A stretch of DNA of 64,000 nt from Planctomycetota bacterium. GTDB lineage: Bacteria; Planctomycetota; Planctomycetia; Pirellulales; Pirellulaceae. How positions within the stretch are numbered: the first letter of the stretch is position 1; the number at the start of each line of letters is the position of its first letter. The notes under the pieces were generated by a model. That model was not told the origin of the DNA and ran no database searches. It saw nothing but the letters and a program-made list of their open reading frames with translations. Made by a program: the position numbers and the translations under genes. This document shows, piece by piece, positions 17,199 to 25,377 of this stretch. Where the stretch lies: contig CAUJHS010000017.1 of NCBI GenBank assembly GCA_963204915.1, forward strand, positions 115,569 to 179,568, read 5' to 3'.

Positions 17199-18122
17199 TT
17201 AAGGCGCGGCAGCCAAAAAACCGTCGATGTGCGAATCGTCAGCGGCCAACTCCTTGGCGCGGGTGAAAAACTTTTTCGCCCGGTCGGCTTGCCCGTCAAA
17301 GTGCAGGAAGACGCCCAAGTCGAACAACAAGTCGGCGTTTTCGGGTTCGTGCAAGGCGGCGTTGGCCAAAGCGTCTTGGTGAGCCTGCTTGGCCAAGGCG
17401 GCGTCGCGGTAGAGCGCATCGAGACGAAAGTCCGAGTTCGGCCAGTCGGGATCGAGCGTGAGTCCTCGGCGGAATGCGTCGGCGGCTAGCTCGTGCCGGT
17501 TCGTGGCGATCAACGCGAACCCCTGTCGGAAGTACGTTTCCGAAAGATCGGGCGCCCATTGCGCGGCGCTCTTGTAGCGCTGGAGCGCCTCATGGTGCTT
17601 TTGCGCCCGATACAACTCATCGCCGGCTGACAGATAATGCGCCGCGCGCTCGCGCGAAGCGAGGTTCGATTCGCGCACCTTCGGCGCTGGCGCCTCGATG
17701 GCCTCACCGGCCGCTTCGGCCCGTAGCGCCGGCGCCGCAACAACTGGCGGCGCGGCAACCGTGGGAGGGATGCGATCCAGCCCAAAAAACTGACGCACCG
17801 CCAGCGGGCCATACATGAGTTCGGCCGGATAGTGGATCGGCGGTAGAAAGTGTTCGACGTGACCTGTCTGCGGGTTATAGTACGTTCCGTGCGGGCTGAA
17901 GTAGCCATCGAACGGACGCCGCACGACGAGCGGATCGAAATACCGCGGCGCGGGGAAATGCCCGCGAAATCCGCCAAACGGATGTCCCACATTGACGGAG
18001 ACGCCTCCCGGACTGGTGCGCACGTCCACGTGTCCGCCGGGGTACAAAACCGAATGTCGCTGCGCGAACGCGATGTCCGCCATCATGAAGACGGCGAAAG
18101 CAACCAAAGTCAAACGCAACAT
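17199..18122 (-). CDS. Exported tetratricopeptide-repeat protein
   Basis: A 307-residue protein with a signal peptide (LTLVAFAVFMMADIAFAQ). The mature N-terminal part is rich in glycine, proline and aromatics (HPFGGFRGHFPAPRYFDP). From about residue 165 on, TPR-like helices repeat (LSAGDELYRAQKHHEALQRY, FALIATNRHELAADAFRRGL, LGVFLHFDGQADRAKKFFTR). GAAGGAG lies just before ATG 18122, which fixes the start. TPRs mediate protein contacts, here in the periplasm or envelope. Partner unknown. Confidence 0.85.
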   Translation of the reverse strand: MLRLTLVAFAVFMMADIAFAQRHSVLYPGGHVDVRTSPGGVSVNVGHPFGGFRGHFPAPRYFDPLVVRRPFDGYFSPHGTYYNPQTGHVEHFLPPIHYPAELMYGPLAVRQFFGLDRIPPTVAAPPVVAAPALRAEAAGEAIEAPAPKVRESNLASRERAAHYLSAGDELYRAQKHHEALQRYKSAAQWAPDLSETYFRQGFALIATNRHELAADAFRRGLTLDPDWPNSDFRLDALYRDAALAKQAHQDALANAALHEPENADLLFDLGVFLHFDGQADRAKKFFTRAKELAADDSHIDGFLAAAP

Positions 18123-18307
18123 GCCGCAACTCCTTCCTCGACGTAAAATCACTCCTGCTCTATTATCAAACCCCGTTCGCCGATTAGCAAGCGAATGCGA
18201 AGGGGACGGCCCGAGCAAGCCGCCTCGCCAAGTGGTCGAACCCTCCCCTTCGCGGTATGCTTGGCTCGATCGCGCAACGTACCGCACATCGATCGAAAGT
18301 CGAAATC

Positions 18308-19471
18308 ATGGAAATTGTGGGACGACATTACGATACCGCCCAACCGGTTGTCGTCGAGATTTCGCAAGGAATTGTGGACCGCGTGCGTCCGCTCGGAGCG
18401 ACGTCCAGCCCGCTTCCCTGGATTGCACCCGGATTCGTCGATTTACAGGTGAATGGCTATGGCGGGCAAGACCTGGCCGACGTGGCTTTGACGGTCGACC
18501 ACGTGGAGCGCGTCGCCCGCGGCATGGACACTTTCGGCGTGACGCAGTTTTGTCCTACCGTTACCACGCAAAGCTTTGAGGTTTTAAGCCACGCGTTGCG
18601 CACCATTGCCGCCGCGGTGGAAGCTCGCTCGGTAGTGTCCGCGCGATTTGCGGGAATCCACCTGGAAGGGCCTTACATTTCGAGCGAGGACGGGCCGCGC
18701 GGCGCTCATCCGCGGTCGCATTGTCGTCCTCCCGACTGGAGCGAATTTCAGCGTTTGCAGGACGCGGCGGGAGGCAGCATTCGCATTCTCACGCTTTCAC
18801 CCGAGTATGAGCAGGCGCCCGAGTTTATTGCTCAGGCCACGCGAACCGGCGTGATCGTCGCCATTGGACATACCAGCGCTTCGCCGGAGCAAATCACGGC
18901 GGCGGTCGATGCCGGAGCGCACATGAGCACGCACCTCGGCAACGGCGCCCACGGGCAACTACGGCGTCATCCGAATTACTTGTGGCAGCAGTTGGCCGAT
19001 GATCGGCTTGTCGCGAGTTTGATCGTCGACGGTCATCACCTGCCGCCGGAAGTCGTGAAGGTCTTCGTGCGCTCGAAGACCCCAGCGCGTTGCGTCCTAG
19101 TAAGCGATATGACCGGCATGGCGGGAATGCCGCCGGGACGGTACGACACCAGCCTTGGCGCCGTCGAGGTGCTGGAGAACGGTCGCCTCGTGGTAGCCGG
19201 TCAGCGGCAGTTTCTGGCCGGCGCCGCCTTGCCCCTTGGCGTGGCTGTGCCCAATGTGATGCGTTTCGCCGGAGTGGATTTGTCGACGGCCATAACCATG
19301 ACCAGCACCGCCCCCGCGGCATTGGTGAAATGCCGGTGCGGAGGATTCCTGCCCGGCGCGGCGGCCGATTTCGTGCTGTTTGACCTGGAGTACGACGCCG
19401 CGGGGCACGCGCAAACGCTGCACGTTCGGCAGACGGTCAATCGCGGCGAAGTGGTTTACCAAGCCAACTAA
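18308..19471 (+). CDS. nagA: N-acetylglucosamine-6-phosphate deacetylase
   Basis: A 387-residue amidohydrolase that removes acetate from GlcNAc-6-P in amino-sugar and cell-wall sugar recycling. Signatures: APGFVDLQVNGYGG (the NagA form, with QVNG in place of the usual HxH), HLEGPYIS (metal glutamate), GHTSASPEQI and THLGNGAHG (metal histidines), and VSDMTGMAGMPPG with the catalytic aspartate. An in-frame upstream ATG-like start at 18257 exists, but 18308 (MEIVGRHYDT) is where the usual beta-strand start falls. It lies 78 bases upstream of thrC; nagB is not visible. Confidence 0.9.
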   Translation: MEIVGRHYDTAQPVVVEISQGIVDRVRPLGATSSPLPWIAPGFVDLQVNGYGGQDLADVALTVDHVERVARGMDTFGVTQFCPTVTTQSFEVLSHALRTIAAAVEARSVVSARFAGIHLEGPYISSEDGPRGAHPRSHCRPPDWSEFQRLQDAAGGSIRILTLSPEYEQAPEFIAQATRTGVIVAIGHTSASPEQITAAVDAGAHMSTHLGNGAHGQLRRHPNYLWQQLADDRLVASLIVDGHHLPPEVVKVFVRSKTPARCVLVSDMTGMAGMPPGRYDTSLGAVEVLENGRLVVAGQRQFLAGAALPLGVAVPNVMRFAGVDLSTAITMTSTAPAALVKCRCGGFLPGAAADFVLFDLEYDAAGHAQTLHVRQTVNRGEVVYQAN

Positions 19472-19548
19472 TCTAGACTTCGCGGGAGCGGCGCGTCGGC
19501 GTCGATCTCAAATCTCTTAGCATCACGAACTCTGGCAGGCGATGGAAT

Positions 19549-20790
19549 ATGTCTCGATACGTGACTCATCTGGAAGGCGCCATCGACGGGACCGTGCTGC
19601 CTGCCGATCAATTACAAACCCTGCATAAAGATCGCCCGCTTTGGGTGCGTTACGACTTGGATGCAATTCGGCGCGCGGTTTCCCCAGAGCAGGTCGCGCG
19701 CCGGTCGCCCACGATGTGGCGCTACCGCGAACTGTTGCCGCTCGACTTGGAGGCTGAACCAGTGACCCTGGGCGAGGGGATGAGTCCACTGCTGCGATGC
19801 GACCGTTTAGCCGCCGAGTTCGGGTTACGTCACTTGTGGATCAAGGACGAGTCGCAACTCCCCACGGGCAGTTTTAAGAGCCGCGGCTTGGGCATGGCGA
19901 TCACGATGGCCCGCAAGTTCGGCGTGCAACGCGTCGCGTTGCCCACCGCCGGTAACGCGGGCGGCGCGGCCGCCGCATACGCCGCACGCGCCGGAATGGA
20001 AGCCTATGTGTTCATGCCCGACGACACGCCAATTATTAACCAGTTGGAATGTCATGCCGCCGGCGCAAAGACTTTTCTCGTGAACGGTTTAATTACCGAC
20101 TGCGGCCGGCTGGTGCGCGAAGGGAAAGAAGCCATGCAATGGTTCGATCTTTCCACACTCAAAGAGCCGTACCGCATCGAAGGTAAAAAGACGATGGGGC
20201 TGGAACTGGCCGAACAAATGGAGTGGCGACTGCCCGATGTAGTGCTCTACCCCACAGGCGGCGGCACCGGCTTGATTGGCATGTGGAAGGCCTTTGCCGA
20301 ACTCGCCGCGTTAGGTTGGCTCGCTTCGGATCAACGTCCTCGTATGGTCGCCGTACAGTCGGACGGGTGTTGCCCCATCGTGCGCGCCTTTGACAAGGGG
20401 CAGCGTTTCGCCGAACCGTTTCCCAACGCGGCCACCGTGGCCAGCGGCATTCGCGTGCCTGCCGCCGTGGGCGACTTTATGATTCTCGATGCCGTGCGCG
20501 AAAGCGGCGGCGTGGCGGCGGCGGTCGAGGAACGCGGCATTCGCGACTGGCTGCGGCTCGCCTTCTCGCGAGAGGGAATCGCAGTGTGTCCCGAGGCGGC
20601 CGCGTGCGTCGGCGCCTTGGAGCGTTTAACTCGCGAGGGTTGGATTCAGCCCGAGGAACGCGTGGTGCTGTTCAACACCGGCGCGGCGCAAAAATACCCC
20701 GAGGCGTTGGAAGTCACCTTGCCGCGCCTTGACAAAAACGCGCCCGTGAACTGGGAGCGGCTCTTGGCCAAAGTTCACCCTGGCGCGTGA
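19549..20790 (+). CDS. thrC: Threonine synthase
   Basis: A 413-residue PLP enzyme of fold type II that converts O-phosphohomoserine to threonine. The cofactor lysine is in LPTGSFKSRG; PTAGNAGGAAAAYAARAG is the asparagine loop that grips the PLP pyridine face, and YPTGGGTGLIGMWKAF is the glycine loop for the PLP phosphate. Length and order fit the shorter threonine synthase class, without the long N-terminal domain of the E. coli type. It is 113 bases before hisB on the same strand; with nagA the three are a plausible transcription unit. Confidence 0.85.
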   Translation: MSRYVTHLEGAIDGTVLPADQLQTLHKDRPLWVRYDLDAIRRAVSPEQVARRSPTMWRYRELLPLDLEAEPVTLGEGMSPLLRCDRLAAEFGLRHLWIKDESQLPTGSFKSRGLGMAITMARKFGVQRVALPTAGNAGGAAAAYAARAGMEAYVFMPDDTPIINQLECHAAGAKTFLVNGLITDCGRLVREGKEAMQWFDLSTLKEPYRIEGKKTMGLELAEQMEWRLPDVVLYPTGGGTGLIGMWKAFAELAALGWLASDQRPRMVAVQSDGCCPIVRAFDKGQRFAEPFPNAATVASGIRVPAAVGDFMILDAVRESGGVAAAVEERGIRDWLRLAFSREGIAVCPEAAACVGALERLTREGWIQPEERVVLFNTGAAQKYPEALEVTLPRLDKNAPVNWERLLAKVHPGA

Positions 20791-20902
20791 AAATCGGCGG
20801 TTGTCCGCACACCCAGGGAACGCCAATGTTGGGCATTGACCGATACGTGGGGCGTTGTCACGATGGTAGCGCAACCTGTCACTTCAGAAGGCAACGTCAT
20901 CC

Positions 20903-21496
20903 ATGGCTCGCACGGCGGAAATCGCCCGTCAAACGGCGGAAACCAAGATTGAACTCACCTTGGACTTGGACGGCCAAGGCCAGTCGCGCATCGAAACCGG
21001 TGTGGGCTTTCTCGATCACATGCTGACCCTGCTGGCCAAGCACGGCGCCTTCGATTTGGACGTAAAAGCCGACGGCGATTTGCATATCGACTCGCATCAC
21101 ACGGTCGAGGATGTCGGCATTTGCCTTGGCAAAGCCCTGCGCGAGGCGCTGGGCGACAAAGTCGGCATCCGCCGTTACGGGCACTTCACCCTGCCGATGG
21201 ATGAAACGCTTGTGACTTCCGCCGTGGACTTGGGCGGCCGCGCCTTTTGCGTGTGGCGCGCCGATGTGCCAAATGAACTACTCGGCAACTTTCACTCCTC
21301 GCTGGCCGAGGAATTCTGGCGCGCCGTCGCAGGCAACGCGCTCATGAACCTGCACGTCTTGGTGCATTACGGCCGCAACACGCACCACATGATCGAGGGG
21401 ATCTTCAAAGCCACGGCGCGGGCCCTGCGGCAAGCGGCCGAGCATGACCAGCGCGCCGGCGGCGTGCCTTCCACCAAAGGCACGTTGACCGATTAA
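20903..21496 (+). CDS. hisB: Imidazoleglycerol-phosphate dehydratase
   Basis: A 197-residue monofunctional enzyme for the sixth step of histidine synthesis. The duplicated half-domain signatures are complete: [34 protein letters not shown], the central [26 protein letters not shown] and [20 protein letters not shown]. The metal-binding histidine/glutamate residues of DSHHTVED and HHMIEG are kept. There is no fused phosphatase as in E. coli. Other his genes are not in the window, so the pathway genes are scattered, as is usual in planctomycetes. Confidence 0.95.
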   Translation: MARTAEIARQTAETKIELTLDLDGQGQSRIETGVGFLDHMLTLLAKHGAFDLDVKADGDLHIDSHHTVEDVGICLGKALREALGDKVGIRRYGHFTLPMDETLVTSAVDLGGRAFCVWRADVPNELLGNFHSSLAEEFWRAVAGNALMNLHVLVHYGRNTHHMIEGIFKATARALRQAAEHDQRAGGVPSTKGTLTD

Positions 21497-21560
21497 ACCG
21501 ATTAGACCGGCGGCGCCCCGTGTCCATCGTGCGCGGCTGGGTGCCGATCGCCCAACGGTT

Positions 21561-22109
21561 CTATGGGCCGTTGTCGCGAATGCGCATGCTGTGCGTCGGC
21601 TCGTAATGTTGGTAATCTCGCGCAACCCAGCTTTCGCCCTGCTTCTCGAACGTCACTTCTACATACCGCGGATAACGCTGCGGGCCGCCGCCGATATCTC
21701 CCACGACGACCACGTTAAACCGCGCTTCCGCCGTGGGGGGCGCGCGCTCGGCGAATACCTCGATTTCCAAGTTCGGCTTGATGTCAACCTCGCGAAAATT
21801 GACGCGCCGCAGCTCACGGTCGGCGTGTTGTACGCCTGGCGCGTCGGGCGAAATGTGCCGAATGGCTTCGTCAATGTCGTTGCGCTCCACCGCCTTGGCG
21901 ATGGTGAATAATACGTCTTCCACTTGCTCGCGATCGGTCACCACCATGCGCTCCAGCAGGACCAGACCAATCAAAAGCAGAATAACCAACGCCAGCCCGT
22001 ATAACGGAGCGCGGCTTCCCGTTTTGATAAAGCCCACCGCCAGCGCCACAATCAAAATGACGCCCATAACGATGACGGGCAGCGAATCCTCGAAAAGCCA
22101 GGTCATCAT
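21561..22109 (-). CDS. Membrane protein with cytosolic/periplasmic C-terminal domain
   Basis: A 182-residue protein with two predicted membrane spans (DSLPVIVMGVILIVALAVGF and LYGLALVILLLIGLVLL), then a soluble domain of about 110 residues (DVLFTIAKAVERNDIDEAIR... VEVTFEKQGESWVARDYQHY) that resembles an NTF2-like fold. Its ATG overlaps the stop codon of the upstream gene by four bases (ATGA), so the two are translationally coupled. Family not recognised. Confidence 0.75.
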   Translation of the reverse strand: MMTWLFEDSLPVIVMGVILIVALAVGFIKTGSRAPLYGLALVILLLIGLVLLERMVVTDREQVEDVLFTIAKAVERNDIDEAIRHISPDAPGVQHADRELRRVNFREVDIKPNLEIEVFAERAPPTAEARFNVVVVGDIGGGPQRYPRYVEVTFEKQGESWVARDYQHYEPTHSMRIRDNGP

Positions 22110-22453
22110 GATGTTGTTCGATGTGAGGATGTCCCCGAATATTGTGCGCGCAGGCGCTGCGAACGCCGCCAGAGCATGACCCAAGCGACGATCCAAACGG
22201 CGCCGACGATCACAAACAGCGGCGCCAACGTAATCTTCGTACTCTGCGGCGTAGAAAGTGCGGTCCGCGGGGTTTGACCCGCCGCGCTCTCCAGTGCACG
22301 TTGTCTTCCTTGCTGTTTGCGTTCGATCTGGGCTTGCCGCTCGAGCATGCGCGGCCCCATCACCGTGAGGGCGACAAGTGCAAACGTGGCGAACGCATGG
22401 ATCCAAAACCATGGCGAGTCGGTCAGGGGGGGACGGTTTGGTCCGTTCGCCAT
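22106..22453 (-). CDS. Small two-span membrane protein
   Basis: A 115-residue protein with two membrane spans (FWIHAFATFALVALTVMG and APLFVIVGAVWIVAWVMLW) joined by a basic, glutamine-rich cytoplasmic loop, and a basic C-terminal tail. ATG 22453 is preceded by GGAAGA and gives a sensible start; the longer in-frame starts at 22471 and 22498 have poorer ribosome sites. The ATGA overlap with the next gene indicates that the two products are made together. Function unknown. Confidence 0.7.
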   Translation of the reverse strand: MANGPNRPPLTDSPWFWIHAFATFALVALTVMGPRMLERQAQIERKQQGRQRALESAAGQTPRTALSTPQSTKITLAPLFVIVGAVWIVAWVMLWRRSQRLRAQYSGTSSHRTTS

Positions 22454-22612
22454 GTTTTCTTCCGCAGCCATGCGACGCGCGCCATGTGGAAAGGACAATC
22501 AACCGCCAAAGCCGTAACGAGGCGCCTCGATGTTCGGGTGGACGACGCGCCACGCTCACATCGAAGGTTCACGACTGGCCGCACATCTTACTGTATTCCA
22601 TTTGTGCAAATC

Positions 22613-22641
22613 TTGCGACCGGCGCCCTCAGGCGCTACACT
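22613..22641 (+). promoter_or_regulatory. Candidate sigma70-type promoter for the PHP hydrolase gene
   Basis: TTGCGA (22613-22618) and TACACT (22636-22641) are separated by 17 bases, about 65 bases before the start codon at 22706. Confidence 0.4.
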
Positions 22642-22705
22642 ACGGGCCGCATGCCCGTGGGGCATCCCGCCTTTTCCTCCTTCCTTTGGTAGGGACCGGA
22701 GCGTC

Positions 22706-25300
22706 ATGTTTCGAGAACGAACGTGGATCGTTGTGTTGGCCAGTTGGCTCCTCCTTGGCGCGCCGTTGCAGGCCGTCGAATTAACGATGCTCACACCCGA
22801 GACATGGGACGCTCACGTCCCCGAAGGTAAGGAAGTCGATTGCATCTACGGCGATCTCGTCTTGCGCAACGATCGCCTGACGGCGGTGATTGCGCGCCCG
22901 GTTGCAGGCCGCCACGCCAATATGACGGTCAAAGACGTTCGCGGCGCCGTGATCGACTTGACGCTGCGAGATCAGCCCAACGATCAGATCAGCGCGTTCT
23001 ATCCCACGGCGGCGCGGTACCCGCTGGAGTGGCGCGGCGTGCGGCGCGACGGCCAAGACACCACCCAAGTCAAGGAATACACAACGGAGCTGCGAGGTTC
23101 GCGCCTGGAAGTTGTGGTCGGGGCGAATGCTGCGGAAGGGCAACCTGCGGTATCTGTGATTTATGAACTGAGCGACGGTTCTCCGGCGCTGCTCGTGACC
23201 ACCACATACACCAATCCTCACGCGGAACCGCTGGAAGTGGAACTGGTCGACGCCATGCGCGCCGACCGCAGTTTCACCATGGAGTCGAACGCCGATCTTA
23301 ACCTGTTTTGGGCCTACGACGACTGGTGGGGACAAGCCTACGGCATCCAGGCCGAAGGACATCACGTAAAATCGACCGGCGGCGGCCGACCGATGCTGCA
23401 GTACGAAAAAAACGGCGTGGTTCGCGTTAACCTCGCCCCCAAAGAAACCTACACGTTGGTGCGGAGGGTTTTTCCCGCGAAGAACGTGCTTGATATTCTT
23501 GCGGTCTGCCACGAACTGCAAGGCGCCAAATCCTCAAACGCGTCGCTTACCGTCCAAGACGCCGCAGGTCCCGTCGTTAACGCCGTCATCACGCTGGAGC
23601 GCGACGGCAAACGCTACGGCTGGGGCCGCAGCAACGAGCAAGGTCGCCTGATCACGCAAGTCGCCCCAGGCAAGTATGTGGCGACGATTGACGCCGTCGG
23701 CCGGCCCAAGCAAACGCTGGAAATCGATGCGTCGGCCGATGTCGCCACGACCCTCGAACTGGAGCAGCCCGGCTACGTGGCGGGGGAGATCACCGACGAG
23801 GCCGGAAAACCGATTCCGTGCAAAGTCGCCTTCCATGGCATGAATGAGACACCATCGCCAAACTGGGGCCCCGACACGGCAATTTACGGAGTGCAAAACC
23901 TCCAATACACGCCGAACGGGAAATTCCGGGCCGAGATCGCCCCTGGTAAATATCGCGTTGTGGTTAGCTACGGTCCGGAATACGACGCCCTGTTCACGGA
24001 GATCGAAGTCGGTCGCGGGCAGGAAACCGCCCTGGCTGGCAAGCTCAAACGCGTGGTCGACACGCGCGGCTGGATCAGCAGCGATTTTCACAGCCATTCC
24101 AGCCCCTCGGGCGACAACACCGCAAGTCAATTGGGCCGTGTGCTGAATTTGTTGTGCGAGCATATCGAATTCGCTCCCTGTACGGAGCACAACCGAATTT
24201 CCACCTATGTTCCTCACTTGAAAACCCTGGACGCTGAGTCGCGAATGGCGACCTGCAGCGGCATGGAACTAACGGGCAGCCTGTTGCCGGTGAATCATCA
24301 AAACGCGTTCCCGTTGGAGTTCAAGCCGCGCACTCAAGACGGCGGCGGTCCGCAGGTTGACGCCGACCCGGTGATCCAAGTCGAACGATTGGCCCTGTGG
24401 GACCACAACGCGGAAAAGCTCGTTCAGGGCAATCATCCCAACTTGATTCAAGTGCTGGGCGATCGTGATCTGGACGGTAAACCGGATGGCGGCTTCGAAA
24501 AGATGCTTGGCTTTATGGACGTGATTGAAGTGCATCCGCCGGAGTGGATCTTCACGACGCCCAGCGAGTTAACCCAAGCTCGCCGTAGCAACCCGATCTT
24601 CCATTGGCTGCAAATGCTCAACCTGGGATACCGCGTGCCCGGCGTGGTGAACACCGACGCCCACTATAACCATCACGGCTCAGGCTGGTTGCGGAACTAC
24701 CTGGAGTGCCCCACCGACGACCCGGCGCAGATCGACATCATGGACATGGTGCACGCCGCCGAACATGGCCACGTGTTAATGACAACCGGCCCGTTCATGG
24801 AAGTGCGTTTCAAGGCCACCCAAGGCGAGCAGCAGAAGCCAGTCACGATGGGCGAAAACGCGGCGGCGCCCGGCGGCAAAGGCGAGTTATCGGTGCGCGT
24901 GCAATGTCCGAACTGGATGGACGTTAACCGCGTGCAAGTATTTGTAAACGGCAAACCGCGGGAGGATTTGAACTTCACGCGTAAGACGCACGGCGAACAA
25001 TTTACCGACCGCGTGGTGAAATTCGAACAAACCATCCCGATTCAGCTCGATGTCGACGCGCACCTGGTGGTCGCCGCGATAGGGGAAGGTCTCGACCTAA
25101 TCAACGTGCAAGGAGAGACCTTCGGTAAACATCCTCCGGTGGCGGTTTCCAACCCCATTTTTGTCGATGTCGACGGAAAAGGCTTTCAACCCAACGGCGA
25201 CCAACTCGGCTTCCCGCTGCCGCTTTCGAAGGATTTCAAACCTTCGCACCCTCATGGTCATCACCATGACCACGACCATGACCACGATCACCCGCATTAG
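22706..25300 (+). CDS. Exported CehA/McbA-family (PHP-type) metallohydrolase with regulatory-like domains
   Basis: An 864-residue exported protein. A signal peptide (WIVVLASWLLLGAPLQAVE) opens it. Beta-sandwich segments of carboxypeptidase-regulatory type fill about residues 270-450 (NEQGRLITQVAPGKYVATID, then YVAGEITDEAGKPIPCKVAF). The PHP catalytic domain starts near residue 459 with SSDFHSHSSPSGDNT and CTEHNRIS, the histidine/aspartate metal-site motifs; TDAHYNHHGSG comes later. The C-terminal tail is an unusual alternation of histidine and aspartate (about 15 residues), a likely metal-binding tail. CehA/McbA proteins hydrolyse carbamates or similar esters, but the substrate here is unknown. 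GGAG precedes ATG 22706. Confidence 0.85.
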   Translation: MFRERTWIVVLASWLLLGAPLQAVELTMLTPETWDAHVPEGKEVDCIYGDLVLRNDRLTAVIARPVAGRHANMTVKDVRGAVIDLTLRDQPNDQISAFYPTAARYPLEWRGVRRDGQDTTQVKEYTTELRGSRLEVVVGANAAEGQPAVSVIYELSDGSPALLVTTTYTNPHAEPLEVELVDAMRADRSFTMESNADLNLFWAYDDWWGQAYGIQAEGHHVKSTGGGRPMLQYEKNGVVRVNLAPKETYTLVRRVFPAKNVLDILAVCHELQGAKSSNASLTVQDAAGPVVNAVITLERDGKRYGWGRSNEQGRLITQVAPGKYVATIDAVGRPKQTLEIDASADVATTLELEQPGYVAGEITDEAGKPIPCKVAFHGMNETPSPNWGPDTAIYGVQNLQYTPNGKFRAEIAPGKYRVVVSYGPEYDALFTEIEVGRGQETALAGKLKRVVDTRGWISSDFHSHSSPSGDNTASQLGRVLNLLCEHIEFAPCTEHNRISTYVPHLKTLDAESRMATCSGMELTGSLLPVNHQNAFPLEFKPRTQDGGGPQVDADPVIQVERLALWDHNAEKLVQGNHPNLIQVLGDRDLDGKPDGGFEKMLGFMDVIEVHPPEWIFTTPSELTQARRSNPIFHWLQMLNLGYRVPGVVNTDAHYNHHGSGWLRNYLECPTDDPAQIDIMDMVHAAEHGHVLMTTGPFMEVRFKATQGEQQKPVTMGENAAAPGGKGELSVRVQCPNWMDVNRVQVFVNGKPREDLNFTRKTHGEQFTDRVVKFEQTIPIQLDVDAHLVVAAIGEGLDLINVQGETFGKHPPVAVSNPIFVDVDGKGFQPNGDQLGFPLPLSKDFKPSHPHGHHHDHDHDHDHPH

Positions 25301-25326
25301 CGAACGATACGATGGAGGGGCCGTGT

Positions 25327-25363
25327 CTCCGTAGGACGGACCGGAATCGTCCGTCCTACGGAG
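25327..25363. terminator. Perfect 15-bp inverted repeat between convergent genes
   Basis: CTCCGTAGGACGGAC (25327-25341) and its exact reverse complement (25349-25363) flank a seven-base loop. It lies between the stops of two convergent genes, 27 and 15 bases away, so it can stop or protect transcripts from both sides. There is no strong T-run, so a pure intrinsic terminator is uncertain; it may also be a dispersed repeat. Confidence 0.6.
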
Positions 25364-25377
25364 GCAGTCTTACACGA

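Noticed and set aside
22142..22705. Extension of the PHP hydrolase frame upstream of its signal peptide
   Set aside because: A signal peptide and GGAG site start at 22706; the extension overlaps the divergent membrane genes.
22781..23521. Minus-strand frame within the PHP hydrolase gene
   Set aside because: No ribosome site and no recognisable motif; opposite a well-supported exported protein.
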